Shown: positions 1 through 12,800 of the stretch, one piece after another | Layout of the letters: each line of letters opens with the position of its first letter | Numbering within the stretch: the first letter of the stretch is position 1 | Origin: Alitta virens | Taxonomy: Eukaryota > Annelida > Polychaeta > Phyllodocida > Nereididae | Reading direction: 5' to 3' | NCBI GenBank assembly: GCA_932294295.1 | Contig: OW028577.1 | Coordinates: forward strand, 4,803,001-4,867,000 | Length of the DNA stretch: 64,000 nucleotides | Made by a program: the position numbers and the translations under genes | Notes under the pieces: model-generated | The model's database searches: none | Told to the model about the DNA's origin: nothing | What the model saw: only the letters and a program-made list of their open reading frames with translations

Positions 1-199
1 TATGAATTAGTCTTGAAATATAATGCAATTCAAAGTGACTTTTCATTGGAAACAAAATTTCTATCAGGACAATTTTTAATTTGTTGGAGGGTCTAAAATG
101 CAGAAATGAATAAAATTTTATATGAAATTACATATTATGTCATGTTATTTTATTTTTCTGTCCATATTTCTCATCATTTTTTTTTTTTTTCTTTCTCAG

Positions 200-3100
200 C
201 TGAAGGAAATGTTTACGGCTCTCAATGTCCCCTATGTTGTTAGTGATGGTGAAGCAGAGGCAATGTGTGCACAGCTTAATGCCCTTGGGGTAGGTATCTT
301 ACCAGTCATAGAATTAATTTTAATTCATTATATAAAAAGATCAAAAATATTAATTTCATTTGTTGTGTTAGTTTGTAAGTTTGAAATCATTTCTTGTGTA
401 TTTGCAGCTGGTCGATGGTTGTATAACGGATGACGGTGATGCTTTCCTCTTTGGTGCTAAAGTTGTGTACAAGAATTTTACTGCAGATCCTCATAAGGTA
501 AGCTAATTCAACAGATATTTGACCATCTCAAGTCTGATCTTAGTTGGCCTACTAGGCAATAAATTAAGGCTTGAAGTGGTTGTCATGTTCTGTTTATTTA
601 CAGGTGCCTATGCTGATCTCACCTTGTACTCATTTTTCATTTTCACTCCCCAAAAACAAAATCTATGTTGTGATTCTGTCAAATTGATAGAATTTGTGGA
701 TGTTAAATTCCAGGTGAATCAGATGAAGCGATGTAGCTTGGAGGATATTGAGAAAAAACTGGGCTTGACACAAGATCGTATGGTGGCTCTTGCATTACTC
801 AGTGGTTGTGACTATACACCTGGGGTAAAAGGAATTGGGCCTGAGACAGTGCAGAGTTTCTACAAAGAAGTTGGCCCTGACGATGATATTTTCAGCAGGT
901 ACGTGATTCTTCACTGATTTGGCGTAAATAATTATTACCTGACGCCATGTAAGGTATGCACTATAACATATTTGCCTCCAATTTTCTAATTATCTCATTT
1001 CTATGGTGTTAACCAATTAAAAAAGTAAAAAGAAAAAGATAAGACGAGAGAAAAATTCATTGTGAGCAGCACACATTTCATTCCCGTTTTTTTTTTCTCC
1101 ATGAAACTGAAATAAAGAATTATGCACACTAACCTCAAGTCGATGACAAATTATATCTTGTATTTTGCACGGTATTAAAAGAGTGAAGATATCCAACAGT
1201 GAACATTCAGTGAATGTTGATGACTTTAATGGAGCAATGTGTATTAACTTTATGTTGCATTCTAATTCAATTTCAGATTACAGCAATGGAAAGATAATCC
1301 CGAACTGGACAAAATTTGTTCCTACAAATCTTTGCCAAAACCTTCTCATTGCACCCGATGTTGTCATGTTGGTAGGTGATATTTTTGCAGTGAAGTTAGA
1401 TTCCCTCATGTAATGAGGCTCATGAATTTCAGATAAATTTGGAAAAGCAGATTCAAAATTGTAATTTCATCACTTCATGATCTGTTTTGTTAATCTACTT
1501 TACGGAGACATGTATAGTTTATTTGATATTGAAATTTCATGAGGTGTTTTTCTCACAGGGTCAAAGAAAGCTCATGACAAGGATGGCTGTGATATTTGTA
1601 AAACAAAAGACAGCTGTCATGAGAAAAAGTCAGCGTGTACCTGTGAATACCACCAGAAAGTATCCCTGTACAAGTCACATGCTGCGGAGGTTAGCATACG
1701 AACAAAAGCCCAGGAAGTTGAAGGATTTCCTGACAAAAAGGTATGTTTCATGTTTTATATGTTCAGTTATAAACATTACCATATATATTGATAGTTGGGA
1801 AGGTCTTCACTCTGTGTCAAAACAAAATTGCAAAACATTTAAGTTTTTAACCATTCCTCTACATTACCAGCATTTTAAACTGAAATGGGCAGGAAATTGA
1901 AACGTCTTTTCCGCCCCAATACTGACTGCAATGTCTTATTTGTTTTCTGTTATGGTACAATTGTAATATATCTTTTTTTAGGTAATTGATGCCTTCCTTG
2001 AACCCAATGTTGAAGTGCCAAAAGATAAATTTGACTGGAACAGACCTGATATTGAAGAGCTGAAGGTGTGTTGTTTAGAAAATAAGTTTTTTTTTATGCA
2101 TTTTGGGAAAAAGTGCAGTATAGCGGACCCAAATTAATGACCATGTTTAGTGAGCCTCGCACAGGCATATGACATAAAATACTTGAAATCAGTGTATGAC
2201 GCCGCAAACAAACGACGGCGGATTGAATTTTCAAGGCAAGACATTGTTAATTTTGTTTATTTTCTCGGGGGCTGCTGCCCCCAGACCCCCGCTTTGATAC
2301 ACAAACATTATTGTTATTGTGTGCTAGCACAAGATTTTGCCCAAATTAGTCATATTTTTTTATATTTTATGGACCCCAAATATGGGCATAATTTGGGTCC
2401 GCTATACTGTACTAAACCCACATTTTGTTAAACCTGTTGATAGAGGAATTTAGAGTAAAGCGAGATGTGTACTTATACATTTCGAACCAAAAATATGTTG
2501 CATTGTGAATGTGTCTTTTTTTTTATTGGAAAGAAGTTATAATATAAGTCAAATCTTGTTTGTCTTCACAGAAATTTGTACGCAAGAAGTTCAACTGGTC
2601 AGTGGAAGATATGCTGGACAATGTCCTTTCTCTTTTCACAGGCTTAGACATGGTGCGATCCAGCTGTTCCAAAGAACCATGTAAATCGGTGCCATTAAAG
2701 TAAGCATTTTAAATACAATTTATTGATATTTTGATGAATTAAAAAAAACTTCAATATATTCAGTAATGTAAGGACAGGAACCCCTCTGCTATTGAAATTT
2801 GGTGGGGCCTAGCTCAGTGGTAGCATGCTGGGCTTCCAACAACTGGGTCCCAGGTTTCGATTCCTGGTCTAGCCTAAGTTGGATGACTGTTTCATCCATC
2901 ATGTCATTGTCATGATCTGCCTGTTCTAATTAGCCCATCAGATGCAGAAATACAGGACGTAAAACCCTACTCCACCCACCATCTGCTATTGTAATCTTTA
3001 TTCTGATCAAGCACATAATGTTTTGTAAAAAAAATTCTTGCTGATAAACAGTGCTGTGGTAAAGTAGTTATTTGTTATTTTTCAGGATAAACAAGAAACG

Positions 3101-5411
3101 TAAAAAGCATTTCATCACTGTCTTTGAAGTTCAGTGGAGGTTTGTCGGTAAGTTTTTCAAATTTAATTCTTGAAATTGGAATTTTTTTTTTATTCCTTAC
3201 CATCTCGAATCACTCCAGCAAAGGCTCCAGCAAATAAGTCAAGATAGGCCTCAAAACTGGCGAATCAGCAGAGACCCAAACATTATACTCAAATTAGTTA
3301 ACCCCGCTGTGACATGGCCTGACCACTAAGCCTGACCAAAGAGGTCAGGCATTGGTCAGGCCTCCAACTCAAAAAGGGTAAAATTCGGGTTTAGTGCAGT
3401 ATAGCGGACCCAAATCTATGCCCATATTTGGCGTCCATTAAAATTAAATTTGTATCTAGCCCCCTAGAAAAAGCAAAAATAAACTCTTGTCTTTACCGTG
3501 AATATGAAAACCGCCATCATAATTACATTAGTTTGTGACGTCATAAATTGATTTCAAGCACATCATAGGCCTGGGAATGAGGCTCGTTAAATATGGTCAT
3601 AAATCTGGGTCCGCTATACTGCACTTTTTCCTAACATTCTGTTGTAATGGCATCAATTGAAGATATTAACAGTTATTTTGAAGTATGTACAATGTCTTCA
3701 CACTCCGTAGGTTTATATAAATTACTGACTGGTGTATTATGAAGAAAATGTCCACTCACAATGCTCTGATTACCTTAATTTATTTAATTTCAGATGGTAT
3801 TAATGACGATATTGAACATCTTGTCACATTTGAAGATGCAAATCTTTTCAATGAATGCTTCCCTGAAGTTGTCTGCGCCTATGATGTGACGGTAGAGAAA
3901 CAGAAAAGTAAGTGGCTGTTCAATATGAAAGGCATCAATCTCAAATTTTATCTTTTTCATCTTATGGATTTACCTTTTCATGGTTTGATTTTTGTAACTG
4001 TATTCTTCCAAGTCTGGCACTAAAGCTCTAAATTGTCAGAATTAGCAATAAACTGTATTTTTACCTTTTTTCCCCAATCAGACCGATCAAAAGGAAAGAA
4101 ACGTAAGTTTGATGATGATTCTCAGATGAAAATTAACCAGATCTTCAAAGTGAGGAAGAAGTTGTTTGTTACTCCCAGCAAACCTAGTCGAGAAAGTTCT
4201 TTGAATGGAGTACCAGATGAGGCAAGAGAAGGCAGTAGTTCACAAATGGACTGTGATTTTTCACAAGAAGCATTGGCTTCTGCACTGCCTCAGACACCTC
4301 CTCGAAGGTCTCCGAGATTAACACCAAAGAAAAGAGTGCCATACTCACCCAGTCCGTCCCGCCTCAGTCAGGGGCCGAAGGACATAGGTGCCAAAGGTAA
4401 GACTGACATATTCTTTCTTGACTAAAGTTATAATGACCTCAATACATATTGTGTTATTTCCATACAGCTGAATGTAATGTGCCAGCCACCTTATCTGACC
4501 TGTCAAAACACATCAGTGACTTGTGTGGTTTTCCTATAATGTTGCACATAATGCCTAGTACACGTAGCTTTAGAATTGAACTTGGAATCTAACATGGAAT
4601 GCACTGGACACACCTTTTGTGTGTGTTACTTATTTCACATAACCTGAAAGCAAATCACTCCATATACTATGGTTTGATGAATTTTATATCTGCTTTGATA
4701 AAGTTTATATCTGCTCTGGTATTTTTCAATAGTCACCCTTTTAGTTTCATATTTTGAAATTCAAAAGCTATTGTTTTGAGCTTTTCCATAAGTCTGCTGT
4801 GAACATAGAGTGGTAATTTTTTGTTCACTCTTCCAGGTATTTTGCCCAAGCGATTGCACTTCTCCAGGGAAAGCACCCCAGATCGTCTGAATGACCACCG
4901 AACACCGGTAAAAACTGGGAAGCCGAATGCTGTGGAATTACTGGCAGTCCGGCCACTGGATAAGTCAGCTAATGGTGGAAAGATCTCAGTATCTGAACAA
5001 GACATGGAAGTAGATAGCGGCGCATCAGATCCAACGCAGACTCCAGTTAATCAGAGCGAAAGTTTGTTTAACAGAAAAATTGCATGGTTACCGACGCTGT
5101 CACCCATGCGCAAGATGATGGATAATGATGAAGGGGAACAAGCTAGTTCATCCGTGCAACCAAATAGTGCGTTCAATGAAGACTACAGGAAAGTGAAGGA
5201 ATCTATGACCTTAATCGATCTCTCTGACTTGGGCACAAAATCGGCAGGTTCGGTATTCGGTTCAGCCAAAACCAAGACTCCTCTAGTGCCATCTGCAGTC
5301 AAGTCAGCTAGAAAATCTGGTGGTAAATCAACTGGCAAGAAGTTGAAAACTCCAGGTTCAAATCAAATGCGTATCAATAACTTTGTAAAAAGGCGTCTGT
5401 TGAGATCATAG
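200..5411 (+). CDS. GEN1: GEN1 Holliday junction 5' flap endonuclease, 3' part (11 exons, 5' end outside window)
   Basis: Coding exons 200-289, 408-497, 714-898, 1277-1371, 1559-1740, 1982-2065, 2572-2699, 3086-3147, 3794-3907, 4082-4396 and 4837-5411 join in phase to about 639 residues. The XPG N domain and start lie before the window. The first exons give the XPG-I nuclease core: GEAEAMCA, then TDDGDAFLFGA with metal-binding acids, then GCDYT and a helix-hairpin-helix (VKGIGPE). The fourth and fifth exons carry the cysteine/histidine-rich stretch (HCTRCCH, GCDICK) typical of GEN1 and absent from FEN1 and XPG. Exons 8-9 encode the GEN1 chromodomain (FEVQW... to ...FPEVVCAYD). The tail is basic and serine/proline-rich. 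In this family the enzyme resolves Holliday junctions and cuts 5' flaps in the nucleus. Active-site acids are intact, so it is probably functional. The family call is firm; exon borders rest on splice signals and phase. Confidence 0.93.
2112..2413. mobile_element. Short inverted-repeat DNA transposon (MITE), copy 1
   Basis: The two ends are inverted copies of AGTGCAGTATAGCGGACCCA (the right end has one change, GTACT). Three-base AAA flanks both sides, consistent with a target duplication. It lies in a GEN1 intron and has no coding capacity. A second copy lies at 3393-3625. Confidence 0.8.
2801..2984 (+). mobile_element. tRNA-derived SINE, copy 1
   Basis: The 5' part resembles a tRNA-Gly(UCC) gene: an A box (TAGCTCAGTGG), a CTTCCAA anticodon-loop-like stretch and a B box (GGTTTCGATTCC). 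A tail of about 110 bases is shared with the minus-strand copy at 37,762-37,945. Flanks TCTGCTATTGAAATTT and TCTGCTATTGTAATCT look like a diverged target duplication. It sits in a GEN1 intron. Confidence 0.85.
3393..3625. mobile_element. Short inverted-repeat DNA transposon (MITE), copy 2
   Basis: It has the same terminal inverted repeats as 2112-2413 (AGTGCAGTATAGCGGACCCA and its complement), a shorter interior, and TTT on both sides. It lies in another GEN1 intron 1 kb away. The two copies are related but diverged inside. Confidence 0.8.
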
Positions 5412-5453
5412 CATCAAGGAATACTCGAAGTTATTTTCAATGGTATACAGTCC

Positions 5454-5542
5454 GGGCTGTTCCATATAAAAGTATGGGGGAGGGATGTGGGTCGACAGGA
5501 AAATTTTCAAAGAACACCCCAAACTTTTAAATGAAATGGCCC
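5454..5542. mobile_element. Small G-rich inverted-repeat element in the GEN1 3' UTR
   Basis: The left end GGGCTGTTCCATATAAAAGT is the imperfect complement of the right end (ACTTTTAAATGAAATGGCCC). A G-rich left half faces a CCCC right half. It resembles the longer poly-G/poly-C elements near 12.1 and 14.8 kb. Confidence 0.55.
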
Positions 5543-5864
5543 TTAATACTTTTGCTGTTGTTTTGGATGTTTTGTTTATTGTGAAAAAAGATATTAATTT
5601 GCACTAAAATACTTAGTACTTTGTTTTGGTATGTTTTATTACCAAGGTATTTTTTTAATGTAAGTTAGATCAAAGTTTACATTGAACTTATGTTGTACAT
5701 TTTGGAATGTTGTTTTTTATATTGTAATCCTGAATATTATTTCAGTTATATTCCATAACCTGAGTATATCGGCATAACATACTTGAAAGGTTTTTTATAC
5801 CATTTACATTGCATGTTTATGGCCAATTTTTTATTATGTGTACATACTGGAATTGGTTATTGTA

Positions 5865-5870
5865 AATAAA
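5865..5870 (+). terminator. GEN1 polyadenylation signal (AATAAA)
   Basis: A canonical AATAAA lies 454 bases after the GEN1 stop, in A+T-rich sequence. It is the best placed signal before the next gene. Confidence 0.6.
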
Positions 5871-6730
5871 GTCACCTGTTAATTACGAGATTGAATATTT
5901 TACCTGATTCAGAAACTGTATTTTCTGAGTATTTTGATTGTGGGATGTTCTATTGCAATATATTTCTTTCTTAAGAAGTTGATAAGATTAAAATTCAGTT
6001 TGTTAGGGACCATATAACTTTTGTTGTTGCTGGCAACAATTGAAGAGACATAGTGGTGGTGTGTACGCATGGTGTTGCATGTGGTCATTTCAGTTGATAG
6101 TTCATTCAATGTATAAATTACAGTAATTTTTGGCATTGATTACTTTGATAGGAAACCATAGATCCTTCATATTTTTTATCAGGCAGCATGAAATTGTGAA
6201 CAATAAAGATAACTGTAGCAAAAATGCAAAAATTTGTTTAGTTGCTCTCAATTAAATTGTTTATTTTTATTTTGTTGGCAAAAAAAAAAAAAAAAATTCC
6301 TTGTCGCAGATGAGAATTGAACTAAAATATATGTAAGATAGTGTCTCAGTGGCAACTCCAGGATACTGGATAAGTTTTTTTGAGGTGGGGCACATCCATC
6401 ACATCTCGAATAACTATTAATTTCATATGTCAACCCCCACCTTGGAAATTTTTTTGGGTCCGCCCCTGCTCTTAGATTTTACACATTGGCTAATATTTGG
6501 GCGACAGGGTGCGCCGTTTACATTACAGTTCAGCGCCATCTAGAGCTAACCAAAGATAACTATTTTGCTGCGATGGGATTTTATTATTTTGTGGATTTTG
6601 TTTTATTTTATAAATAAGTATTGTGGGTATACATAGAAATATTCCATTGAATAAATTTAGGTCAAATGGATGTGATAAATGGCAATCAGGAAATTTGCGA
6701 ATTGCATTTTCTGCACGATTGCCTAGCGCG
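5871..6730. other. GEN1-ARIH1 intergenic region
   Basis: No open frame here looks coding. It is A+T-rich and contains a poly-A/T stretch near 6280-6295. The last 200 bases become less A+T-rich and hold the likely ARIH1 promoter. Confidence 0.6.
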
Positions 6731-6738
6731 TGACGTCA
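6731..6738. promoter_or_regulatory. Full palindromic CRE (TGACGTCA) upstream of ARIH1
   Basis: TGACGTCA, the CREB/ATF consensus, lies 113 bases before the ARIH1 ATG within a CpG-containing stretch (TAGCGCGTGACGTCATCGA). Position suggests a proximal promoter element. No TATA box is obvious. Confidence 0.55.
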
Positions 6739-6851
6739 TCGACATAAACACGAAGTGGAACTGTGTTATCTCAGCTCAGTTGTCTACCAAAATCTTTGAA
6801 GGAAATTTTAGCAATCTTCTCTAAGCAAAGGTCAAATTTAGAACATTCACA

Positions 6852-9800
6852 ATGGATTCTGAAGATGACTGTATAGACCATGAAACAGAGTCAGATACAG
6901 ACGATGAGGAAGAAATGATACCAGTTGAAATGATAGACCCAGAACCCAGTGTTTCAGGCAGGGGAAGAGATCGCGACTCGGAGGACTTTCCTTACGAAGT
7001 TTTACCTACTGAACAAATCGTACTTCACATGGTCGATTGTATTAGGGAGGTCAACCAAATTGTAGAGGTACGATAAAAGGAAACATGGAGTGTGTTCATG
7101 TCTGATTAATGAACGTTTTTCTCCCTCCCTGATCTGCTGGTTGAGTCATTGAATGGATTCCCAATGCAAAAAAAAAGCGAACGATGTCAGCTGGTGATGT
7201 AATCACAAAAATTAAACGAATTGTAGAATTGACACTGGGTTTATATCAGTGATCAGTGATGTAGATACATAAAAAAGTGGACAGAATTCCAAATCTGCCA
7301 AATTATCTGAACTTCCGTAGATATATGGCCCTTTTCAGCCTTTGTCTTTGTTAATGTGTGAATCCACATATCTAAACATGAACTAAGAAATGTGGATTAG
7401 TCACAGCAGGATCAGTCAAGTTTGATAGATATTTCCAAAAGCTATATAGTGTCTTGAAATGGCATTCAATGCAAGTACATTAGTTGGTAACATTCTGGCT
7501 GGTAAGTACAAAGATACTTCTAGTATCTGGTAATTGAAGGACTGAGGTGATGTAAAATTGAAATGAAAATTTCATTCTGAATAGCAGTGAATGCTGCTCA
7601 TATTTATAGAACGAGTTATGTTAGCACCAGGTACTCTGTTCAGGTAAAGATGCAGATATTAAGACAAGTTTGCCCTTCAAGTAGTCAGATAAGAACACAG
7701 AAATGTTTATTAACCCCACAGCTGCAAGCTAGGGTTGTCATATCAATTTTTATTCGATATCGATATCAGTATTCAACTTTCGATATTGCAATACCACAAA
7801 ATCACGCAAATTTTGTATTATCAGCATATTCTGTAAGAAATGGATCCACTAATCAGCGCTAATTACAGGAGTATATATCTCCCAAGTCATTGTGAAACCA
7901 TTTATCTTTAATATGTGAAGAATACTAAGCCAATCTGCAATCAGTTTGCAATTTGGGATGGGGGCTGTGTAGTCAAGTGCTCATTATGGCAAAAATGTGC
8001 AATGATAGAGGATAAACAAAGAATCGAAACATAAATTTTTTTGGCGATATCAATATCAATGTTTTCTCTATTCATCGATATACAGCATATCGATGACGAC
8101 CCTACTACAAACTTCAAAACCACAGCATATTGATTACAACCCTACTACAAACTTCAAAACCAATGGCCACTTGCTTATCTTACAAGGTCATTTTCTCAGC
8201 AGCCTTCAGTGATAAGAGATGGCAACATCTGTTGATTGCCAAATATTTTGCGCATTCATCTGAAGCTTTCAGTCGTCCCTGTGTGAAATGATACCTGTAG
8301 CTCTGTGTATTTGTGCCATTCATTCTTGAAATCTATGAACAGTATAAATATGTTTATAATTATAAAGAAGTCTGCAAGTTTTTTTCATCACTAGCAATTG
8401 AAAGCATAATTTTCAAGTAGCCCCTAAATTGGGTCATACTGCATGCAATTTCATGATCCCAGTCTGCTTATCAATACTGTCTTGCAATTAACTATGGTAT
8501 CAGGGTGACTCTGCACATTTGTACTATGTTCAGACTGTTTTAATGTATATTTTGTCCTTATTCCGAATGAACATTGTGTACCTACATATATATATATATG
8601 CTTGTTTAATATAGAAAAGGTAAAATTGATTTTCTTTTTTTATTTGCATGTATACAATCAATGGATTTATTTTATTTTTTTGGTACATTTATAATTATCT
8701 GGCAGTGGCATAGTGTGATTTCTTTTACTTTAGCCAAAGTTTGACCCCGTGTAGTTCTAGCTATTGTTTTGGTGAAGTGGCAAATGGGGTGATCAGACCC
8801 TGCGTTGTGAACCATTCTTGAATATGCATCAAGCACCCTAGGCAGCATAGACCAGGCATTAGATAAGCTTTGTATCAAAGCTTATCTGAGGTGTCTGTAA
8901 AGAGGCAGGTAAAAGGTTATGCCTAAATTGTATACATATCTATGATAAAGGCGTGGCGTATACGGCACCAGTCATCTGCCTACCATTGTACTAATGGTAA
9001 ATAAACTTAAACCTGAACTTAACTGATATGTATATATATGTCGCACTGAGTGATCACCAAGCCTTGTCATCTCAGCATTACTTCAGCCCCTGGCTGCTGG
9101 TCAGCTTTGTAGAACTGAGTCAATGAAAGTAATGGCAATACTGGGATCAAAATAAGTCAAGAACGTTTGTTCAGGTTACCATAATTTCTTTCACGCAAAC
9201 ATTCACGACAAAATGCGTCAAATTAGTTGGTCACATCAGTTGCAGTTAGTGGTGGTTACCACATCAATATTTATGTTCACCGGAAAGCGGGTTACCATTG
9301 TTAAACCTTATTTCGATCCCTGCAATATGATGCATCCGTCTGAAACTCACTTATCCTACAGTTTTTTTTGTTTTTGTTTTGTAGATTCCAGCAACAACAA
9401 CTAGAATTTTACTAAATCACTTCAAATGGGACAAGGAAAAACTTATGGAAAAGTAAGAATGTTGAAGAAATACTATACATGTTCCTGATATCCTAAATGC
9501 AATATATTATTGTACAATGACAAAGTTCAACGCCTTATTTAATGCATATCCTTTCAGATTTTATGATGGTGATCAAGATAAACTATTCAAAGAAGCACAT
9601 GTCGTTAGCCCGTACAAGAAACTGAAGAAGGTATATATATCTGTCTGGATTTTTTTGTTTTTGTTTTCTTCTTTATAATCCAAAAGAATTATGCATAAAG
9701 CTTAACCCCTGCAACTCTGTAATACTGATGTGTACTAAGTAAGAGTAGCAGGTTATAATAATGACTTAGCATTGATTAAAATTTGTTATTTTGCAGAAGG

Positions 9801-12800
9801 TGCAACAACCAGAAGAGGCTAATATCCAAGTGACTTGTCAGATTTGCTGTTGCTTAGTACCACAAGTGGTAAGTCTCATAAATCATGTCATTTCTACAAT
9901 CTAGGTTCAGAACCTCAGGCCGCGTAGTAGAAGAGGGTCTAGTGGATATTAAAGCACGGCGAGATAGGGGACAAAAGTAGATCATTCACTGCGTCCGTTA
10001 GTTTTAACAAAGCGGCGAACAAAATAGTTCTTTAAAACTTGTCCGGTATGACGTTGCATCATTTTATTATGTGCAGTTATTAATATAAACTTTTCTACAT
10101 ATTCAATTCCTTGCTCCCCCGAATTCCCCAAGACCCTCTCCTGCGGAAAGGCTCGATCAAGGGTCTTGCGTCAAGACTGTCATTTCTATATACTTAACAT
10201 CCTGTTCCTATAAATCCGCTTAAGTAAATTTGGATTTGTAGGATTGTAATGTTATTTAGATAATTCACCTTTGTCTGACTTGTTTCTTTAATGTTCAGTA
10301 TAATAGTACGCAAGAGATGGCACAATTCTATGGAAATTAACAATTTTAAGAACAGAAGAGGCTTCTCATGGACCGTGATGTTTTGTGACTTCACGTTCTA
10401 TCACCAATGGTTATTTTTACACTGGCTGATTAGTAATCTTTAACATAAAATATTGATAAATAACATACTTACAATACATGAAGTATGCTATTTGCATTGC
10501 AGATTATGACAGGCTTGGAGTGTGGTCATCAGTTTTGCTCAGAATGTTGGACAGGTTATCTGACTACAAAGATCATGGACGAAGGGATGGGACAGGTACT
10601 GAGTTTTCATTTGTTGTTTACGCGACCCCCATGGGTCACGGTGCCACAATATTAAGAACATTTTCAAAGTTTGTCTAAATAATAGGTTTCATTTTAATTT
10701 ATTTTTGTTTGTTTTATTGGTGAAGGTTAGGCTGGTTAGCTCCACAAGAATCTATTCTCTAAAAACCTTGATTTGTTCAATATTTCTTCTTTTTTTGGTT
10801 TTGGTTTTGGTAACGTCTTAATATCTGATTTGAATTGTATATTTTACACAGCATTTGCCTCAGAACAGACTTGATTAAAATCTCTGTAGCAAACTCCTAG
10901 TAATCAGCCAGTCAAGGCCCCCTTCACACTTAGCCAGATTAGATGACGGAGTGTCCCGGAGTAAAATTGCTTTCACTCTGGGGGGTTCCGGGATCAAAGA
11001 GCTGAAAATATCAACAAAAAATAAATGTTTGGCGGTGTGTACACGAGGGCAATACGGTGGCAACAAGGAGCAACACGGAGTTAACACGACTGTCCCGTAA
11101 GAGTGCGGAGTGAACCGGATTTTCACAGTGCCTTCGCGGATATAACCCGTCTTTACACCGTGTTCATTTTTGTGGAACCGTGTTGGTCCTTGTACTCTCT
11201 GGCGTTAATGGCGGCGAAATATTCATGCCCGGTTGACGCCGGACGTAGCCGGAGATATGCCAGACTCAACACGGAGATTCCCGGAGATTCCCGGAGATCG
11301 GCGGAGTCTACTGGGCGTCAACACGGATCAACACGGATTAAATACTCCAGGACCTCCGGCATGAAAAATTGAACATGTTTAATTTTTTTCCCCGGAGTCC
11401 CAAGGTGGTCCCGGATCGCCCCGGACAATAACGGACAATGCCGGAAATAAACACGAGGTCTACACGCTATTACCGGAGTTTGGCGGAGCTATACTCCGGG
11501 ACACTCTGTCGTCTAATCCGGCTAAGTGTGAAGGGGCCTTCACACGTATTGATGTGATAAATGAATGGAGGCATTTTGGTTGCTCTTGGGCAAGGTCTAA
11601 CATTGTTTAACATTACTGACCTGTAGGCAAAGGCATAACACAATTCAGATTCAATATTTCTTATAAATGTTATATTTTCAGTTTTTATGTTTATAAATGT
11701 TCCCTAATAGTGTAAGTAGTATTTCTGATACATTATCTTTGATATTTATTCCAGACTATAGCATGTGCAGCACACGCCTGTGATATTTTGGTGGATGATG
11801 CCACTGTCATGTAAGTTGAAGTCTGTTTTCATTTTTATCCTAGAGAATTAGTCCTATTTAATAAAGCGTTCCAACAGAAATTGGATATAAACAACTGTAT
11901 TTACAAAGATTTGTGTTTATTTTCAGGAAATTAGTTGTAGAGCATAAAGTGAAGCGAAAATATCAACATTTGATTACTAACAGTTTTGTTGAGGTCAGTA
12001 AAACTTAGTTTGTTCTTTCACATACTGCATACTTTAAAATTAAATGCTGGAGCTGCATCTAAAATTTAAACAGAAAATGTATTAAATAAAAAAAAGGGAG
12101 GGGGCCAGACAAGCGGGACGGGAGGGGGGGGGTTCTTCAAAAGAGAAAGGGGGGCTGGTTGACCAGTATTCTATTTTAATGTAGGAAAAAGCGGGGATTG
12201 GGGGGGGGGGGGGGGGGTATGGTTCTGTCCAAAACATATGAGAGGCGAGAGAAGTCTGAAATTTTCTGGTCTCCACCCCCCCCCCCCCTGTTTTTTAAAT
12301 GGAACAATCCTTAATATTTGTATGAGTCCACCATTTTCTCCAAACATTGCTCAATTGCAATTATCGGTGACTTTTCTTCAGTGGAACCGATTGTTACGTT
12401 GGTGCCCAAGACCCGACTGTGGCCATGCCATAAAAGTGCAGTACTGGGATTCCAAGCCTGTAGTTTGTTCCTGTGGATACACATTTTGGTATGTCATTTT
12501 AAGTGATTTGTGCTCAATGTTCTTTTTTTTGTATGTGTTTTGTATTTGTCATTTCTCTGCAAATGCTAGAGCCTTTTGTAATATTTCAAAATAAAATTTG
12601 AAATGAAATTTCAAAACTTAAAAAAATGAAATTAAAAAGAATTCCAATTACTATCATATTTGATGTAAGTTAACATTAACAAATGAATTAGCGAAAGAAA
12701 CCTCGTGCTAACATATCAGCACATTTTCAGGACATCTCTGCAATGTTGTAACACCTGTGTATAAGTAATGACATCACGATCATGCACCAAAACTCTAATA

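Noticed and set aside
1..199. A further GEN1 exon at the left edge
   Set aside because: This stretch is A+T-rich with stops in all frames and a T-rich tract leading to the acceptor at 199, so it is intron.
2801..2875. tRNA-Gly-like sequence as a functional tRNA gene
   Set aside because: The acceptor arm does not pair well, the B box is changed, and a second copy with the same unrelated tail and a target duplication shows it is a SINE.
4733..5005. Minus-strand 90-codon frame opposite the last GEN1 exon
   Set aside because: It overlaps a well-supported GEN1 coding exon in antisense and has no family resemblance.
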